Source: Xanthomonas axonopodis (GTDB taxonomy: Bacteria > Pseudomonadota > Gammaproteobacteria > Xanthomonadales > Xanthomonadaceae). From it: a DNA stretch of 42,436 bases. The notes under the pieces are model-generated. The model did not search any database, was not told the origin of the DNA, and worked only from the letters and a program-made list of their open reading frames with translations. The stretch lies in the NCBI RefSeq assembly GCF_001304695.1, contig NZ_JFAQ01000061.1, positions 1 through 42,436 of the forward strand, in the 5' to 3' direction. Of the stretch, positions 18,269-26,256 are shown piece by piece (position 1 is the first letter of the stretch; every line of letters starts with the position of its first letter). Position numbers and translations under genes: made by a program.

Positions 18269-19246
18269 GTGCGCATGTCGATACCTACCGTCCGTGCAGG
18301 GCGGTTCCACTCCGCCGCGTGGCTGCTGCTGGCCGCGCTGTGCGTGAGTGGCTGCCAGCGCAACCAGACCGCGCCAGCACTGCCCGGCGCCAAGGCCGAG
18401 CCGGCCGCAGCGATGCAGGCGATGACCCTGCCGCTGCGTCGCAATGATCTGGTGGCGTACGCACGCATCCGGGTCACGCCTGCGCAATACACCCAGCTGG
18501 AAGCGGCATGGCGCAGCGGTGCCAGCCGCTGGCCGCTGACCGAACTGCCGCTGCCGAATGAAGTCGGCGCGCTGCTCGGGTCGTTGTCGGCGCCCGATGC
18601 CGAACGCCGGCTGCAGCAGGCCTTCGATGCGCAGCTGGCCGGCCAGGCCCAGGGCATCGCGCAGGCGGCGCAATCGCTGGGCCAGTTCGGCGTGCAATAC
18701 CTGTGTAGCCGCAACGACTACCAGCCCGAGCAGCGTGCCCATTACGTGCAGTTGGTCAATGCTTTGAGCGCGTGGGCTGCCACCGCGCCGCTGGCCGATC
18801 GCCCCCGCGCCAAGGCCAGCATCGCCGACCTGGTGACCGCCGCGAGCGCCACCGGCATCACCTCCGATGCCGACCTGCAGCGGCTGGGCATGGAAGAAAG
18901 CCTGCGCCGGCTCGGTCCCTTCTGGGGAACCTGCAAGCAGGTGCTGGAGCGTTACGACCTGTCGATCGACAGCAGCCTGGACGCGTTGCGGACCGGGTTG
19001 ATCAAGCAGGCTGCCGACACCGCCCAGGTACGGCTGCGCTATCCGCTGGCCGCCCACGATATCGATCTGAACGTTGCGCTGATCAAGCGCGAGGGCCACT
19101 GGTATCAGCTGCAGACCCAGAACGAAGTGCAGGCCCTGCTCGATGCGCAGGCCGCGCCCTTACCCGGCGCCACTGCAGCGCCCGACACCGCAGCGGCCGC
19201 GCCGGCGAAGCCTGCCGACACCGGGCAACGCCCGGCTGGGCGATAA
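18269..19246 (+). CDS. predicted lipoprotein, conserved in Xanthomonas
   Basis: A 325-residue hypothetical protein. The N-terminus has a hydrophobic segment AAWLLLAALCVSGC with lipobox VSGC, so it should be a lipoprotein anchored in the inner or outer membrane. The middle is helical and Ala/Gln-rich (QLAGQAQGIAQAAQSLGQFG), and the end is an Ala/Pro-rich tail. I recognise no enzymatic motif. Start: GTG at 18269 sits 5 bases after AGGGGGA; ATG at 18275 is also possible and loses only two residues. Its stop overlaps the plsB start (TAATG), so it is translationally coupled to phospholipid synthesis and may have an envelope role. Confidence 0.7.
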   Translation: MRMSIPTVRAGRFHSAAWLLLAALCVSGCQRNQTAPALPGAKAEPAAAMQAMTLPLRRNDLVAYARIRVTPAQYTQLEAAWRSGASRWPLTELPLPNEVGALLGSLSAPDAERRLQQAFDAQLAGQAQGIAQAAQSLGQFGVQYLCSRNDYQPEQRAHYVQLVNALSAWAATAPLADRPRAKASIADLVTAASATGITSDADLQRLGMEESLRRLGPFWGTCKQVLERYDLSIDSSLDALRTGLIKQAADTAQVRLRYPLAAHDIDLNVALIKREGHWYQLQTQNEVQALLDAQAAPLPGATAAPDTAAAAPAKPADTGQRPAGR

Positions 19247-21897
19247 TGACCGTGATGCCGGAACAGAATCCCCTGCCGTTCCCGGACGGCCCGCCCAGCA
19301 CTGCCGACACCGGCGCCACCACGGCGTCATTGCCGCTTGCCGAGCCGGTACCGCCAGCGGTTGCGCCATCGATCGCCCCCGGCGTTGCCGCTGCGCGCAG
19401 CGCCAAGCGCCCCTGGTGGGCGCGCCTGCTCGGCCGCCTGGCAGACCCCTGGCTGAGCCTGACCATCGAGCCGGACCAGCCCGGCCGTTACGACGACGGC
19501 CGCCCGGTGGTGTACGTGCTGGAAGACTACGGCATGTCCAATGCGCTGATTCTGGACAAGGCCTGTCGCGAAGTCGGCCTGCCGTCGCCGTTGGTGCCGT
19601 TGCCGGGCGACCCGCTGGAGCGCAAGCGCGCCTACCTGGCGCTCTCACGGCGCAGCAGCAGCAATTCGCTGATTCCCGAGCAGCGCGGCGGCAAGACCCA
19701 TTCCGATTCGCTGGCCAAGCTGCTGCAGGCGCACCGCGTGCGCGCGGACCTGGACGTGCACCTGGTGCCGGTATCGATCTTCGTCGGCCGCGCGCCGGAC
19801 AAGCAGAGCGGCTGGTTTGCGGTGCTGTTCTCCGAAAACTGGGCGCTGGTTGGCCGCTTCCGCCGCCTGCTCTCGGTATTGCTCAACGGCCGCACCACCA
19901 TTGTGCGCTTCGCCCCGCCGATTTCGCTGCGCCAGACCATGGCCGAAGGGCTGCCGCCCGAGCGCACCTTGCGCAAGTTGCAGCGCGTGTTGCGCACGCA
20001 CTTCCGGCGCATCCGCGAAGCGGTGATCGGGCCGGACCTGTCTACCCGCCGTTTGCTGGTGGACCAGGTGCTGGCCGCCGAATCGGTACGCGAAGCCATC
20101 GCCATCCAGGCCAAGCGCGACAATTCCAAGCCGGTCGACGCCTGGCGCAAGGCGCATGCCTATGCGTGGGAAATCGCCGCCGACTATTCCAGCCCGGTAG
20201 TGCGCTCGGCCAGCTTCCTGCTGACCCACGTGTGGAACCGGATCTACGCCGGCGTGCTGGTGCATCACCTGGACAAGCTCAAACAGGCCGCGCCTGGGCA
20301 CGAAGTGGTGTACGTGCCCAGCCACCGCAGCCACATGGACTACCTGCTGCTGAGCTACCTGCTGTACGAACGCGGCATCGTGCCGCCGCACATCGTGGCC
20401 GGCATCAACCTCAACCTGCCGGTGGTCGGCACGCTGCTGCGCAAGGGTGGCGCGTTCTTCATCCGCCGCTCGATCAAGGGCAATGCGTTGTATTCGGCGG
20501 TGCTGAGCGAATATGTCGCGCAGCTGGTGGCCGGCGGCTATTCCATCGAATATTTCGTCGAGGGCGGGCGTTCGCGCACCGGGCGTTTGCTGCAGCCCAA
20601 GGGCGGCATGATCGCCATGACCCTGCGCGCGTACCTGCGCCAGCCGCGCAAGCCGGTGCTGTTCCAGCCGGTGTATATCGGCTACGAAAAGCTGATGGAA
20701 GGCAACAGCTACCTCGACGAGCTCACCGGCCGGCCGAAGGAAAAGGAATCCATCTGGGGCCTGCTGTGGTCCATCCCCAAGGTGCTCAAGCAGAACTACG
20801 GGCAGGTGGTGGTGAACTTCGGCGAGCCGATCGCGCTCAACGACGTGCTGGCCAAGCACGCGCCCGATTGGGACGGTCAGCCGCTGCCGGAAGACGAAAA
20901 ACCCACCTGGCTGGCGCCGGCGGTGGACATGCTGTCCACGCAGATCCAGACCCGCATCAACTGCGCCGCCGACGTCAATCCGATCAACCTGCTGGCGCTG
21001 GCCTTGCTGTCCACGCCCAAGCACGCGATGGGCGAGGCCGACCTGATCGCGCAGATCGAGCTATGCAAGAAGCTGCTGGCCGAAATGCCGTACTCGGACC
21101 GCGTCACCGTCACCCCGCACACCCCGGCGCGCATCATCACCCACGCCGAAGAGATCAACGTGCTCACGCGCGTGTCGCATCCGCTGGGCGATGTGCTCAG
21201 CGTCAGCGGCGATACCGCGGTGTTGCTGAGCTACTTCCGCAATAACGTGCTGCACCTGTTCACCGCGTCCTCGTGGGTGGCGTGCTGCTTCCAGAACAAC
21301 CGCCGCATGAGCCGCGCCGGTCTGTTGCGCCTGGGCCGCACCGTGTATCCGTTCCTGCAGGCGGAGTTGTTCCTGCCGTGGAGCGAAGACCGTTTTGCCG
21401 AGCGCATCGAGCAGATCATCGACATGTTCGTGCGCGAAGGGCTGTTGCTCAACGTCACCGACGACGATGGCGGCATCCTGGCACGCAACACCGGGCAGAC
21501 CGACGAAGTGTTTCGCCTGCGTGCGATCGGCCATTCGCTGCAACAGGCCTTCGAGCGCTATTACATCGCCATTTCGGTGCTGGTGAAAAACGGTCCTGGC
21601 GTGCTCGGTGCCGGCGAACTGGAAAGCCTGTGCCAACAGGCCGCGCAGCGTTTGAGCCTGCTGTACGCACCGGCCGCGCCGGAGTTCTTCGACAAGGCCC
21701 TGTTCCGCGGCTTCATCCAGAAATTGCGCGAGTTGCGCCTGGTGTGGCCGGACGAAAACAGCAAGCTGATGTTCGACGAGCGCCTGGATGCCTGGGCCAA
21801 GGACGCCAAGTTCATTCTCGGCCGCGAACTGCGCCACACCATCGAACGCGTCAGCCCGGCGGCGGCCAAGCCGGACGTGGTGGTGCCGCCGCAGTAA
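19246..21897 (+). CDS. plsB: glycerol-3-phosphate 1-O-acyltransferase PlsB
   Basis: Inner-membrane-associated enzyme that acylates sn-glycerol-3-phosphate at position 1, the first step of phospholipid synthesis. The 883 residues are somewhat longer than E. coli PlsB (about 800), because of a proline/alanine-rich N-terminal extension (residues 1-60). The catalytic HX4D motif is SHRSHMD (H360, D365). The later acyltransferase motifs are GGAFFIRRS, FVEGGRSRTGRL and VLFQPVYIGYEKL. The C-terminal half is the long helical domain unique to PlsB. The ATG overlaps the stop of the upstream lipoprotein gene by one base. No terminator is visible after it. Confidence 0.95.
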   Translation: MTVMPEQNPLPFPDGPPSTADTGATTASLPLAEPVPPAVAPSIAPGVAAARSAKRPWWARLLGRLADPWLSLTIEPDQPGRYDDGRPVVYVLEDYGMSNALILDKACREVGLPSPLVPLPGDPLERKRAYLALSRRSSSNSLIPEQRGGKTHSDSLAKLLQAHRVRADLDVHLVPVSIFVGRAPDKQSGWFAVLFSENWALVGRFRRLLSVLLNGRTTIVRFAPPISLRQTMAEGLPPERTLRKLQRVLRTHFRRIREAVIGPDLSTRRLLVDQVLAAESVREAIAIQAKRDNSKPVDAWRKAHAYAWEIAADYSSPVVRSASFLLTHVWNRIYAGVLVHHLDKLKQAAPGHEVVYVPSHRSHMDYLLLSYLLYERGIVPPHIVAGINLNLPVVGTLLRKGGAFFIRRSIKGNALYSAVLSEYVAQLVAGGYSIEYFVEGGRSRTGRLLQPKGGMIAMTLRAYLRQPRKPVLFQPVYIGYEKLMEGNSYLDELTGRPKEKESIWGLLWSIPKVLKQNYGQVVVNFGEPIALNDVLAKHAPDWDGQPLPEDEKPTWLAPAVDMLSTQIQTRINCAADVNPINLLALALLSTPKHAMGEADLIAQIELCKKLLAEMPYSDRVTVTPHTPARIITHAEEINVLTRVSHPLGDVLSVSGDTAVLLSYFRNNVLHLFTASSWVACCFQNNRRMSRAGLLRLGRTVYPFLQAELFLPWSEDRFAERIEQIIDMFVREGLLLNVTDDDGGILARNTGQTDEVFRLRAIGHSLQQAFERYYIAISVLVKNGPGVLGAGELESLCQQAAQRLSLLYAPAAPEFFDKALFRGFIQKLRELRLVWPDENSKLMFDERLDAWAKDAKFILGRELRHTIERVSPAAAKPDVVVPPQ

Positions 21898-22094
21898 ACC
21901 GTTGGCGAACGCCTGCAAGTCCTGTGGCACGCGTTGGGCGCCTGGCGAGATGTCTGTGGACGAGGCGCCGACCGCCTTCACACAACGGTTCCGTTCGCTT
22001 CATCGGGCGCTTGCAGCACTCCCGTTAGCATCGCAGCCTCTTTGCACTGTGATCGGCTGCGTTGCACCACCGGCGTCGCCGACAGGAGACTTGC

Positions 22095-23075
22095 ATGCGC
22101 GCAGCCATCCACACCCAGTTCGGCGACCCGTCCAAGGTGCTCGAACTTGGCGAACGTCCCACACCGCAACCCGGCAAGGGCCAGGTCCGCATCGCGATGC
22201 GGCGCTCGCCCATCCATAACCATGACCTGTGGACCGTGCGCGGCAACTACGGCTACAAGCCCACGTTGCCGGCGGTCGGCGGCAGCGAAGGGTCGGGCGT
22301 GATCGATGCGCTGGGCGAAGGTGTCGAGGGCCTGCAGGTCGGCCAGCGTGTGGTTGCTGCCGGCGTGCACGAGAGCTGGGCCGAGTACTTTCTGGCCGAG
22401 GCAACCGGTGTCGTCCCGCTGCCCGATGCACTGGATGACCACCGCGGTTGCCAGCTCATCGCCATGCCGTTGAGCGCATTGATGCTGATCGAATTCCTGC
22501 GGGTCAACAAGGGCGATTGGATTGTGCAGAACACGGCCAATGGCGCGGTCGGCAAGACCGTCGCCATGCTCGCGGCGGCACGCGGCATCAATGCCATCAA
22601 TCTGGTGCGTCGCGATGCCGGCGTGGACGAACTCAAGGCGCTGGGCATTGGCAATGCAGTGTCGACCGCGCAAGACGGTTGGCAAGACAGGGTACGCGCG
22701 CTGGCCGGCGATGCGCCGATCGTGCGCGCGATCGACTCGGTCGCCGGCAAGGCGGCAGGCGAGCTGATGGGGTTGCTTGCCGAAGGCGGCGAGCTGATCT
22801 CGTTCGGCTCGATGACTGGGGAACCGCTGGAGATTGCCAGTGGCGATGTGATCTTCAAGCAGGCCACCGTGCGCGGCTTCTGGGGCAGCAAGGTCATGCA
22901 GGCCACCAAGTCCGAGGACAAGCGCCGCATGATCGGCGAGCTGTTGAAGGCCGCGCTCGACGGCAGCCTGGCACTGCCGGTGGAAGCGGTGTTCGATCTG
23001 GCCGATGCCGCCAAGGCGGCGGCCACCAGTGCCGAAGCGGGACGTCGCGGCAAGATCCTGTTGCGCGCCGGCTGA
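22095..23075 (+). CDS. MDR-superfamily zinc-independent oxidoreductase (quinone reductase / enoyl reductase-like)
   Basis: A 326-residue NAD(P)H-dependent medium-chain reductase. The GroES-like N-terminal domain (HTQFGDPSKVLELGERPTP, PIHNHDLWTVRGNYG, GGSEGSGVIDALGEGV) lacks the zinc-binding cysteine clusters. The Rossmann domain carries NTANGAVGKTVAMLAAARG, close to the pattern of mitochondrial/bacterial trans-2-enoyl-CoA reductases (MECR/Etr-like). The substrate cannot be told from sequence; a 2-enoyl thioester or quinone is likely. ATG at 22095 follows AGGAGA at 6 bases. Monocistronic, with a GC-rich dispersed repeat hairpin after the stop codon that could terminate it. Confidence 0.82.
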   Translation: MRAAIHTQFGDPSKVLELGERPTPQPGKGQVRIAMRRSPIHNHDLWTVRGNYGYKPTLPAVGGSEGSGVIDALGEGVEGLQVGQRVVAAGVHESWAEYFLAEATGVVPLPDALDDHRGCQLIAMPLSALMLIEFLRVNKGDWIVQNTANGAVGKTVAMLAAARGINAINLVRRDAGVDELKALGIGNAVSTAQDGWQDRVRALAGDAPIVRAIDSVAGKAAGELMGLLAEGGELISFGSMTGEPLEIASGDVIFKQATVRGFWGSKVMQATKSEDKRRMIGELLKAALDGSLALPVEAVFDLADAAKAAATSAEAGRRGKILLRAG

Positions 23076-23115
23076 ACGCTGCACGTAGGAGTCTGATGGT
23101 CTCGCCCTGGCGCGT

Positions 23116-23139
23116 CCTTCTCCCGCTTGCGGGGGAAGG
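23116..23139. repeat. dispersed hairpin repeat
   Basis: CCTTCTCCCGC / GCGGGGGAAGG arms with one mismatch (a G-U pair in RNA) around a minimal loop. The sequence around it resembles a repeat I recall as common between Xanthomonas genes. It lies 40 bases after the oxidoreductase gene. Confidence 0.5.
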
Positions 23140-23326
23140 TGCCCAAAGGGCGAATGGGGCAGACGCAGCGGCAGTTGGTCAACGTCTGCGGACGCCCAGT
23201 CAGGCGCTCACGTGCGCGCCACGCCACCGCCACGCTTGCTCAACCAACCATGGCATGCCGCGCACCCCATCGCCACTCACATGTCACGCGTTCGCCGTCC
23301 CGCCAGTCAATCTGCTCACCGCCAAT

Positions 23327-23393
23327 GTAGGAGCGCGCCTGAGCGCGCCTGGCCTTGCAGGTAACGCCTCATCGCGCCCAGGTGCGCTTCTAC
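23327..23393. repeat. REP-like palindromic element
   Basis: Starts with GTAGGAGCGC and ends with GCGCTTCTAC, inverted with one mismatch; a tandem GAGCGCGCCT unit follows the left arm. GTAGGAGCGC-type ends are typical of dispersed intergenic repeats in Xanthomonas and Stenotrophomonas. Confidence 0.6.
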
Positions 23394-23475
23394 GCAGGGG
23401 TTTGGCACCCGGCGCAGGCAGACGCGGCGATCAGCGCACGGGCGCCAGCAAGCGAACGCAACCGCAGGCATGGCC

Positions 23476-23694
23476 TCACGCCGGCTCGTCGGGCACCAGT
23501 TCCATTTCCAACCGCGTAATGCAGTCCTTGAGGTGCAGCTTGCGCTTCTTCAAACGCTTCATCTGCAGCTCGTCGTCCATGTTCGCAGGCACGCGTTGAA
23601 TCTCCTCGTCCAACGCGCGGTGGGCGCGTCGCAACTCGGCGATCTGCTCGACGATCTCGGCGGTTGACAGGGTGTCCACCCTCCGAGCATACAC
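23476..23694 (-). CDS. DUF465 (YdcH-like) small protein
   Basis: A 72-residue, highly charged helical protein of the DUF465 family, probably a coiled-coil dimer; function unknown. Signature: IVEQIAELRRAHRALDEEIQR, then LKKRKLHLKDCITRLEMEL, which is the usual KKRKLxLKDxI core. The start is uncertain: ATG at 23694 has a GGGG at 7 bases, while GTG at 23679 gives the usual family N-terminus (VDTLSTAEI) but overlaps its own purine-rich site. Single gene, divergent from the next one. Confidence 0.8.
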   Translation of the reverse strand: MYARRVDTLSTAEIVEQIAELRRAHRALDEEIQRVPANMDDELQMKRLKKRKLHLKDCITRLEMELVPDEPA

Positions 23695-23831
23695 AACCCC
23701 GGGCTGCGCGCGTCACCCACGCTTGCCAAGCGGCCCGGGGCTGCGACAATGCCCGCGCGCCGCGGGGAAACGGCGGCGCGCCCCGTCCATCATTGCCGCG
23801 CGGCTACGGCCGTCGAGAAAGGAGTCTTTCG

Positions 23832-24404
23832 ATGCGTCTGCATTCTTCCCTGCTGGCCCTGGGCCTGTTTACCGCCGCCAACCTGGCCAGCGCCGCCGAT
23901 GTCGCCAAGTACGACGGCTTCCTGTGCTGCAACCTGCGCACCGACGGCAGCTGGATCAGCGACAGCAACTACGCTGAAGATGGCAAGCGCATGCTCCCGG
24001 TCGGCACCCCGGTCAGCGTCACCGGCTTCGGCCGCAACCGCGTCAACCTCAAGATTGCCGGCGAAAAGCAGTCCATCGGCAACGACTACAGCCGCGACCT
24101 GGACAACACCGCCTTTGCCGCCCGCTACGTCGTCACCGCCGATCCCAAGCTCAAGCTTGCCACGTATCCGCCCAAGATTCGCCATGCCATCATGGACGGC
24201 AAGCTCACCGGCGGCATCACCCGCGAGCAGGTGCTGATGGCGGTCGGCTACCCGATCAGCAGCGAAAACCCCAATCTGGACGCCTCGCTGTGGCGCTACT
24301 GGCGCGACAGCTTCTCCGAGTACCAGGTGCAGTTCGGCCCCAGCGGCAAGCTGGTCAAGGTGACCGCCGATCCGCAGTTGATGAATCTGATCTGGGTGCC
24401 GTGA
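23832..24404 (+). CDS. secreted protein with C-terminal BamE-like domain
   Basis: A 190-residue protein with a signal peptide (MRLHSSLLALGLFTAANLASA), predicted periplasmic. It has a cysteine pair FLCCNLRTDGSW after cleavage. The C-terminal GGITREQVLMAVGYPISSENPNLDASLWRYW, then YQVQFGPSGKLVKV, follows the SmpA/OmlA/BamE fold pattern (an outer-membrane-assembly associated fold). I do not recognise a specific function; conserved in xanthomonads as far as I recall. ATG at 23832 is preceded by AAAGGAG at 9 bases. Confidence 0.7.
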   Translation: MRLHSSLLALGLFTAANLASAADVAKYDGFLCCNLRTDGSWISDSNYAEDGKRMLPVGTPVSVTGFGRNRVNLKIAGEKQSIGNDYSRDLDNTAFAARYVVTADPKLKLATYPPKIRHAIMDGKLTGGITREQVLMAVGYPISSENPNLDASLWRYWRDSFSEYQVQFGPSGKLVKVTADPQLMNLIWVP

Positions 24405-24461
24405 GGCATTAGTTGCAAATAAGTTTTATAAGGAAGGTAACTTCGATCTGGGGTGAGACAG

Positions 24462-24983
24462 ATGGCGACTAACGCGGGAGAGGACGCAAATCGCGACGAG
24501 GTAGATCCTGAATACAGACACTGGCTTGTCGTGGCCGAGCAAAAAGCTCAAGAAGACTATGACAAGACTGTGCTTACTTTATCTGGTGGCCCGTTAGGAA
24601 TTTCCTTCGCATTTGTCAAAGATATCGTCGGCCAAAATCCGATTCAGAACTCATCTTGGCTTGTTGCAGCTTGGATATTGTGGGCGCTAAGCACGTCGGC
24701 GATGCTTGGTTCTTTTTTTGTTAGCCGGCTTGCATTGCGCAGAGCAATATTGCAGTGCGACGATGGCACTATTTTCTGCAAACCACCAGGAGGGTTTTAC
24801 ACGCAGCTTACCCGTTGGCTCAACGGGAGCGGAGCCGTTTTGTTTTTATTTGGAATATGCTTTATGGCAGCATTTGTTAAAACGAACCTCACAGAACGAG
24901 AGAATCGAAATGACAGACAAAAAACCACCGAGCCGACCACCAAGCAACCCACAACCCCAGCGCCCCCCAGCTCGCAGAGATAA
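24462..24983 (+). CDS. small two-helix membrane protein, accessory
   Basis: A 173-residue protein of unknown function, with lower GC and codon use unlike its neighbours, suggesting recent acquisition. The N-terminus is acidic and hydrophilic (DEVDPEYRHWLVVAEQKAQEDYDKTVLTL). Two membrane helices are predicted, SSWLVAAWILWALSTSAMLG and GAVLFLFGICFMAAFV. The C-terminal tail is rich in Thr, Pro and Lys. The layout (amphipathic start, two helices) resembles small membrane effector or sensor proteins found in defence islands, but that is only an inference. ATG at 24462 follows GGGGTGA; a GTG at 24453 is an alternative. The end overlaps a proline-rich micro-ORF in another frame. Confidence 0.6.
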   Translation: MATNAGEDANRDEVDPEYRHWLVVAEQKAQEDYDKTVLTLSGGPLGISFAFVKDIVGQNPIQNSSWLVAAWILWALSTSAMLGSFFVSRLALRRAILQCDDGTIFCKPPGGFYTQLTRWLNGSGAVLFLFGICFMAAFVKTNLTERENRNDRQKTTEPTTKQPTTPAPPSSQR

Positions 24984-24990
24984 GGGGTAG
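24910..24990 (+). CDS. overlapping proline-rich micro-ORF
   Basis: Encodes a 26-residue peptide beginning MTDKKPPSRPPSNPQPQ and ending RRDKG. It starts inside the last 74 bases of the membrane protein gene, in a different frame, after an AGAGA site at 6 bases. A cationic, proline-rich peptide directly overlapping a membrane-protein gene looks like a partner gene, but its short length means it could also be chance. Confidence 0.35.
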   Translation: MTDKKPPSRPPSNPQPQRPPARRDKG

Positions 24991-25042
24991 GCAAACGACA
25001 ACAGAACTACTCGAGGCTACGAGCCGCCGCCGCCAAAGCGTA

Positions 25043-25062
25043 AGTAAGAACAGATTCTTACT
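25043..25062. terminator. hairpin after the membrane-protein gene
   Basis: Perfect 8-bp stem AGTAAGAA / TTCTTACT with CAGA loop. No T-run follows on either strand, so its role as terminator is uncertain. Confidence 0.35.
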
Positions 25063-25099
25063 GTGCTGGTGACCTGAGCCAATCTCCATGCATGGCAGA

Positions 25100-25327
25100 T
25101 TAGGGGGGCTGGATTTGCCTCAGTACCTCTTCGATTTGTTCTGCTAGTAACTCGAAGCAAAATTCCAAAGCGTCCGGTGTCACCGTTACCTTGTGATCGC
25201 TAGACGCGTCTGCAGAGTGCTTAGCGCACACCAGCGACGCTAAAAAACGCAAATGATCGCGTGTTTGCAGTAACCGAAGCTGCGCATCTTCCGGCAGCAG
25301 GTAATACCCGAATAATGACTACTCCAT
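25100..25327 (-). pseudogene. XAC0095-family small protein with amber codon 3
   Basis: Read with codon 3 as a sense codon, the frame gives a 75-residue protein: ME-(stop)-SLFGYYLLPEDAQLRLL, RDHLRFLASL, and a helical tail ending EEVLRQIQPP. YLLPEDAQLRLxxxRDHLRFL is the signature of the Xanthomonas XAC0095 family (function unknown). The ATG at 25325-25327 has a strong GGAGAG site at 6 bases, but codon 3 is TAG, where CAG would be one change away. No alternative start lies between the TAG and the conserved core, so the gene is probably dead unless the amber codon is read. Confidence 0.7.
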
Positions 25328-25348
25328 GCTCGACTCTCCGGACAGGCT

Positions 25349-25369
25349 CCCGCCGCACGATGCGGCGGG
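25349..25369 (-). promoter_or_regulatory. leader hairpin before the XAC0095-type gene
   Basis: Perfect 9-bp GC stem CCCGCCGCA / TGCGGCGGG with CGA loop, ending about 10 bases before the ribosome site of the minus-strand gene. No T-run on the minus strand. It would sit in the 5' leader. Confidence 0.4.
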
Positions 25370-25380
25370 ATGCCGGGAGG

Positions 25381-25539
25381 TTAGCAACCGCAAACAGACG
25401 GCGGGCTTATTCCCCTTGCGGGTGTTGTATTCGCCGCCCTCCCGGCGCGGAGACGCCGAGCATGCGCCCGAACATCAGGCACAAAAAACCACCGCTCGAC
25501 GGGGGTGGCACCGCTGCTTGCGGAGTTGCTACGCTCCAT
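25381..25539 (-). CDS. small ORF of unknown status (52 aa)
   Basis: Encodes 52 residues starting MERSNSASSGATPVERWFF and ending SPPSVCGC. I recall similar AANTTPARG-containing predicted proteins scattered in Xanthomonas annotations, which may mean a dispersed repeat rather than a gene. No good ribosome site precedes the ATG. On the minus strand its DNA also contains CCACC-loop-GGTGG followed by six T (25483-25508), which looks like a weak terminator inside the frame. Confidence 0.3.
   Translation of the reverse strand: MERSNSASSGATPVERWFFVPDVRAHARRLRAGRAANTTPARGISPPSVCGC
25483..25508 (-). terminator. possible terminator inside the small ORF
   Basis: 5-bp stem CCACC/GGTGG with 10-base loop and a T6 run on the minus strand. 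Its position inside a small frame and upstream of the XAC0095-type gene would fit an attenuator; weak stem, so uncertain. Confidence 0.35.
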
Positions 25540-25550
25540 GGTGGAGTGTG

Positions 25551-25619
25551 CTACCGACGCATGTGGGCAGTCAAGCTGCAGGCCTGGACTCTTCGTGCTC
25601 TATTGGTTAGCAATGCCAT
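25551..25619 (-). other. 22-codon mini-ORF in the leader region
   Basis: Encodes MALLTNRARRVQACSLTAHM plus two arginines. It is followed 11 bases later by the 52-aa ORF. No proper ribosome site. Recorded because it may form a leader-peptide-like arrangement; it may equally be noise. The surrounding 25540-25844 stretch is lower in GC and holds nothing else I can name. Confidence 0.2.
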
Positions 25620-25844
25620 GCCTCAAGAGTGTAAGTCTCGATGCATGGATTCCGGATCACCGCGAAGTGGAGGAAAATTAAATACCTCAATTAATGCGTA
25701 GATGAATATCGGTAGCGCAGAAAACTACGGCGATAAATCTTCCAGCTGGGATTTGACTTCATACCCGCAACTAGGAAGGCATCATATAAGCCGAGGCGCT
25801 AAGCTTGTTCACTGGCCCAGCAAGCGTCGCGGAGCAAACCAACC

Positions 25845-26198
25845 ATGCAAAGAAATCTGAACCTGTACCCTAAAGACGACAATGGCGACACCCTTTGGCA
25901 CATCGCTCAGCAGGGGGTAGATCTTTCCAAGGCTAGAGAAATCGCTTTTTCGGTGGTCTTCCCCAGCAAGGAATCGGCGCTTGAGTTCTCGGTGAAGATG
26001 CTGCGCTTCGAACAGAAAGTCCGCTGCTGTCATTACCCGGAAAATACGGCGTTTCCCATGGATGTGACGGTGTATCCGGCCATGGTGCCCTCGTACAAGG
26101 CGATTTCGGCGTTCGAGGAAGATTTGGCAACCGAAGCCAAGCCGTTGGGCGGCTTGAATGATGGATGGAAATTTTCTGTGGACGCGAAAGACGCCTGA
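25845..26198 (+). CDS. RraB-like ribonuclease E inhibitor family protein
   Basis: A 117-residue cytosolic protein of the RraB (DUF1260) family, whose E. coli member binds and inhibits RNase E. The signature YPKDDNGDTLWHIAQQGVDLSKAREIAFSVVFPS is at the N-terminus and the LNDGW of the C-terminal core is present. Short compared with E. coli RraB (138 residues): the acidic N-terminal extension is missing, so it may be a paralog with another partner. It stands at the edge of a lower-GC patch and alone on its strand. No strong ribosome site is visible before the ATG. Confidence 0.75.
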   Translation: MQRNLNLYPKDDNGDTLWHIAQQGVDLSKAREIAFSVVFPSKESALEFSVKMLRFEQKVRCCHYPENTAFPMDVTVYPAMVPSYKAISAFEEDLATEAKPLGGLNDGWKFSVDAKDA

Positions 26199-26256
26199 CG
26201 CGCTCGGCTGGTTCGAGGACCGCACGGCGTGCCGATCCCCGATGCACGCTTGCGCA

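Noticed and set aside
25043-25062. Hairpin after the membrane-protein gene as a strong terminator
   Set aside because: Good stem but no T-run; kept only as a low-confidence feature.
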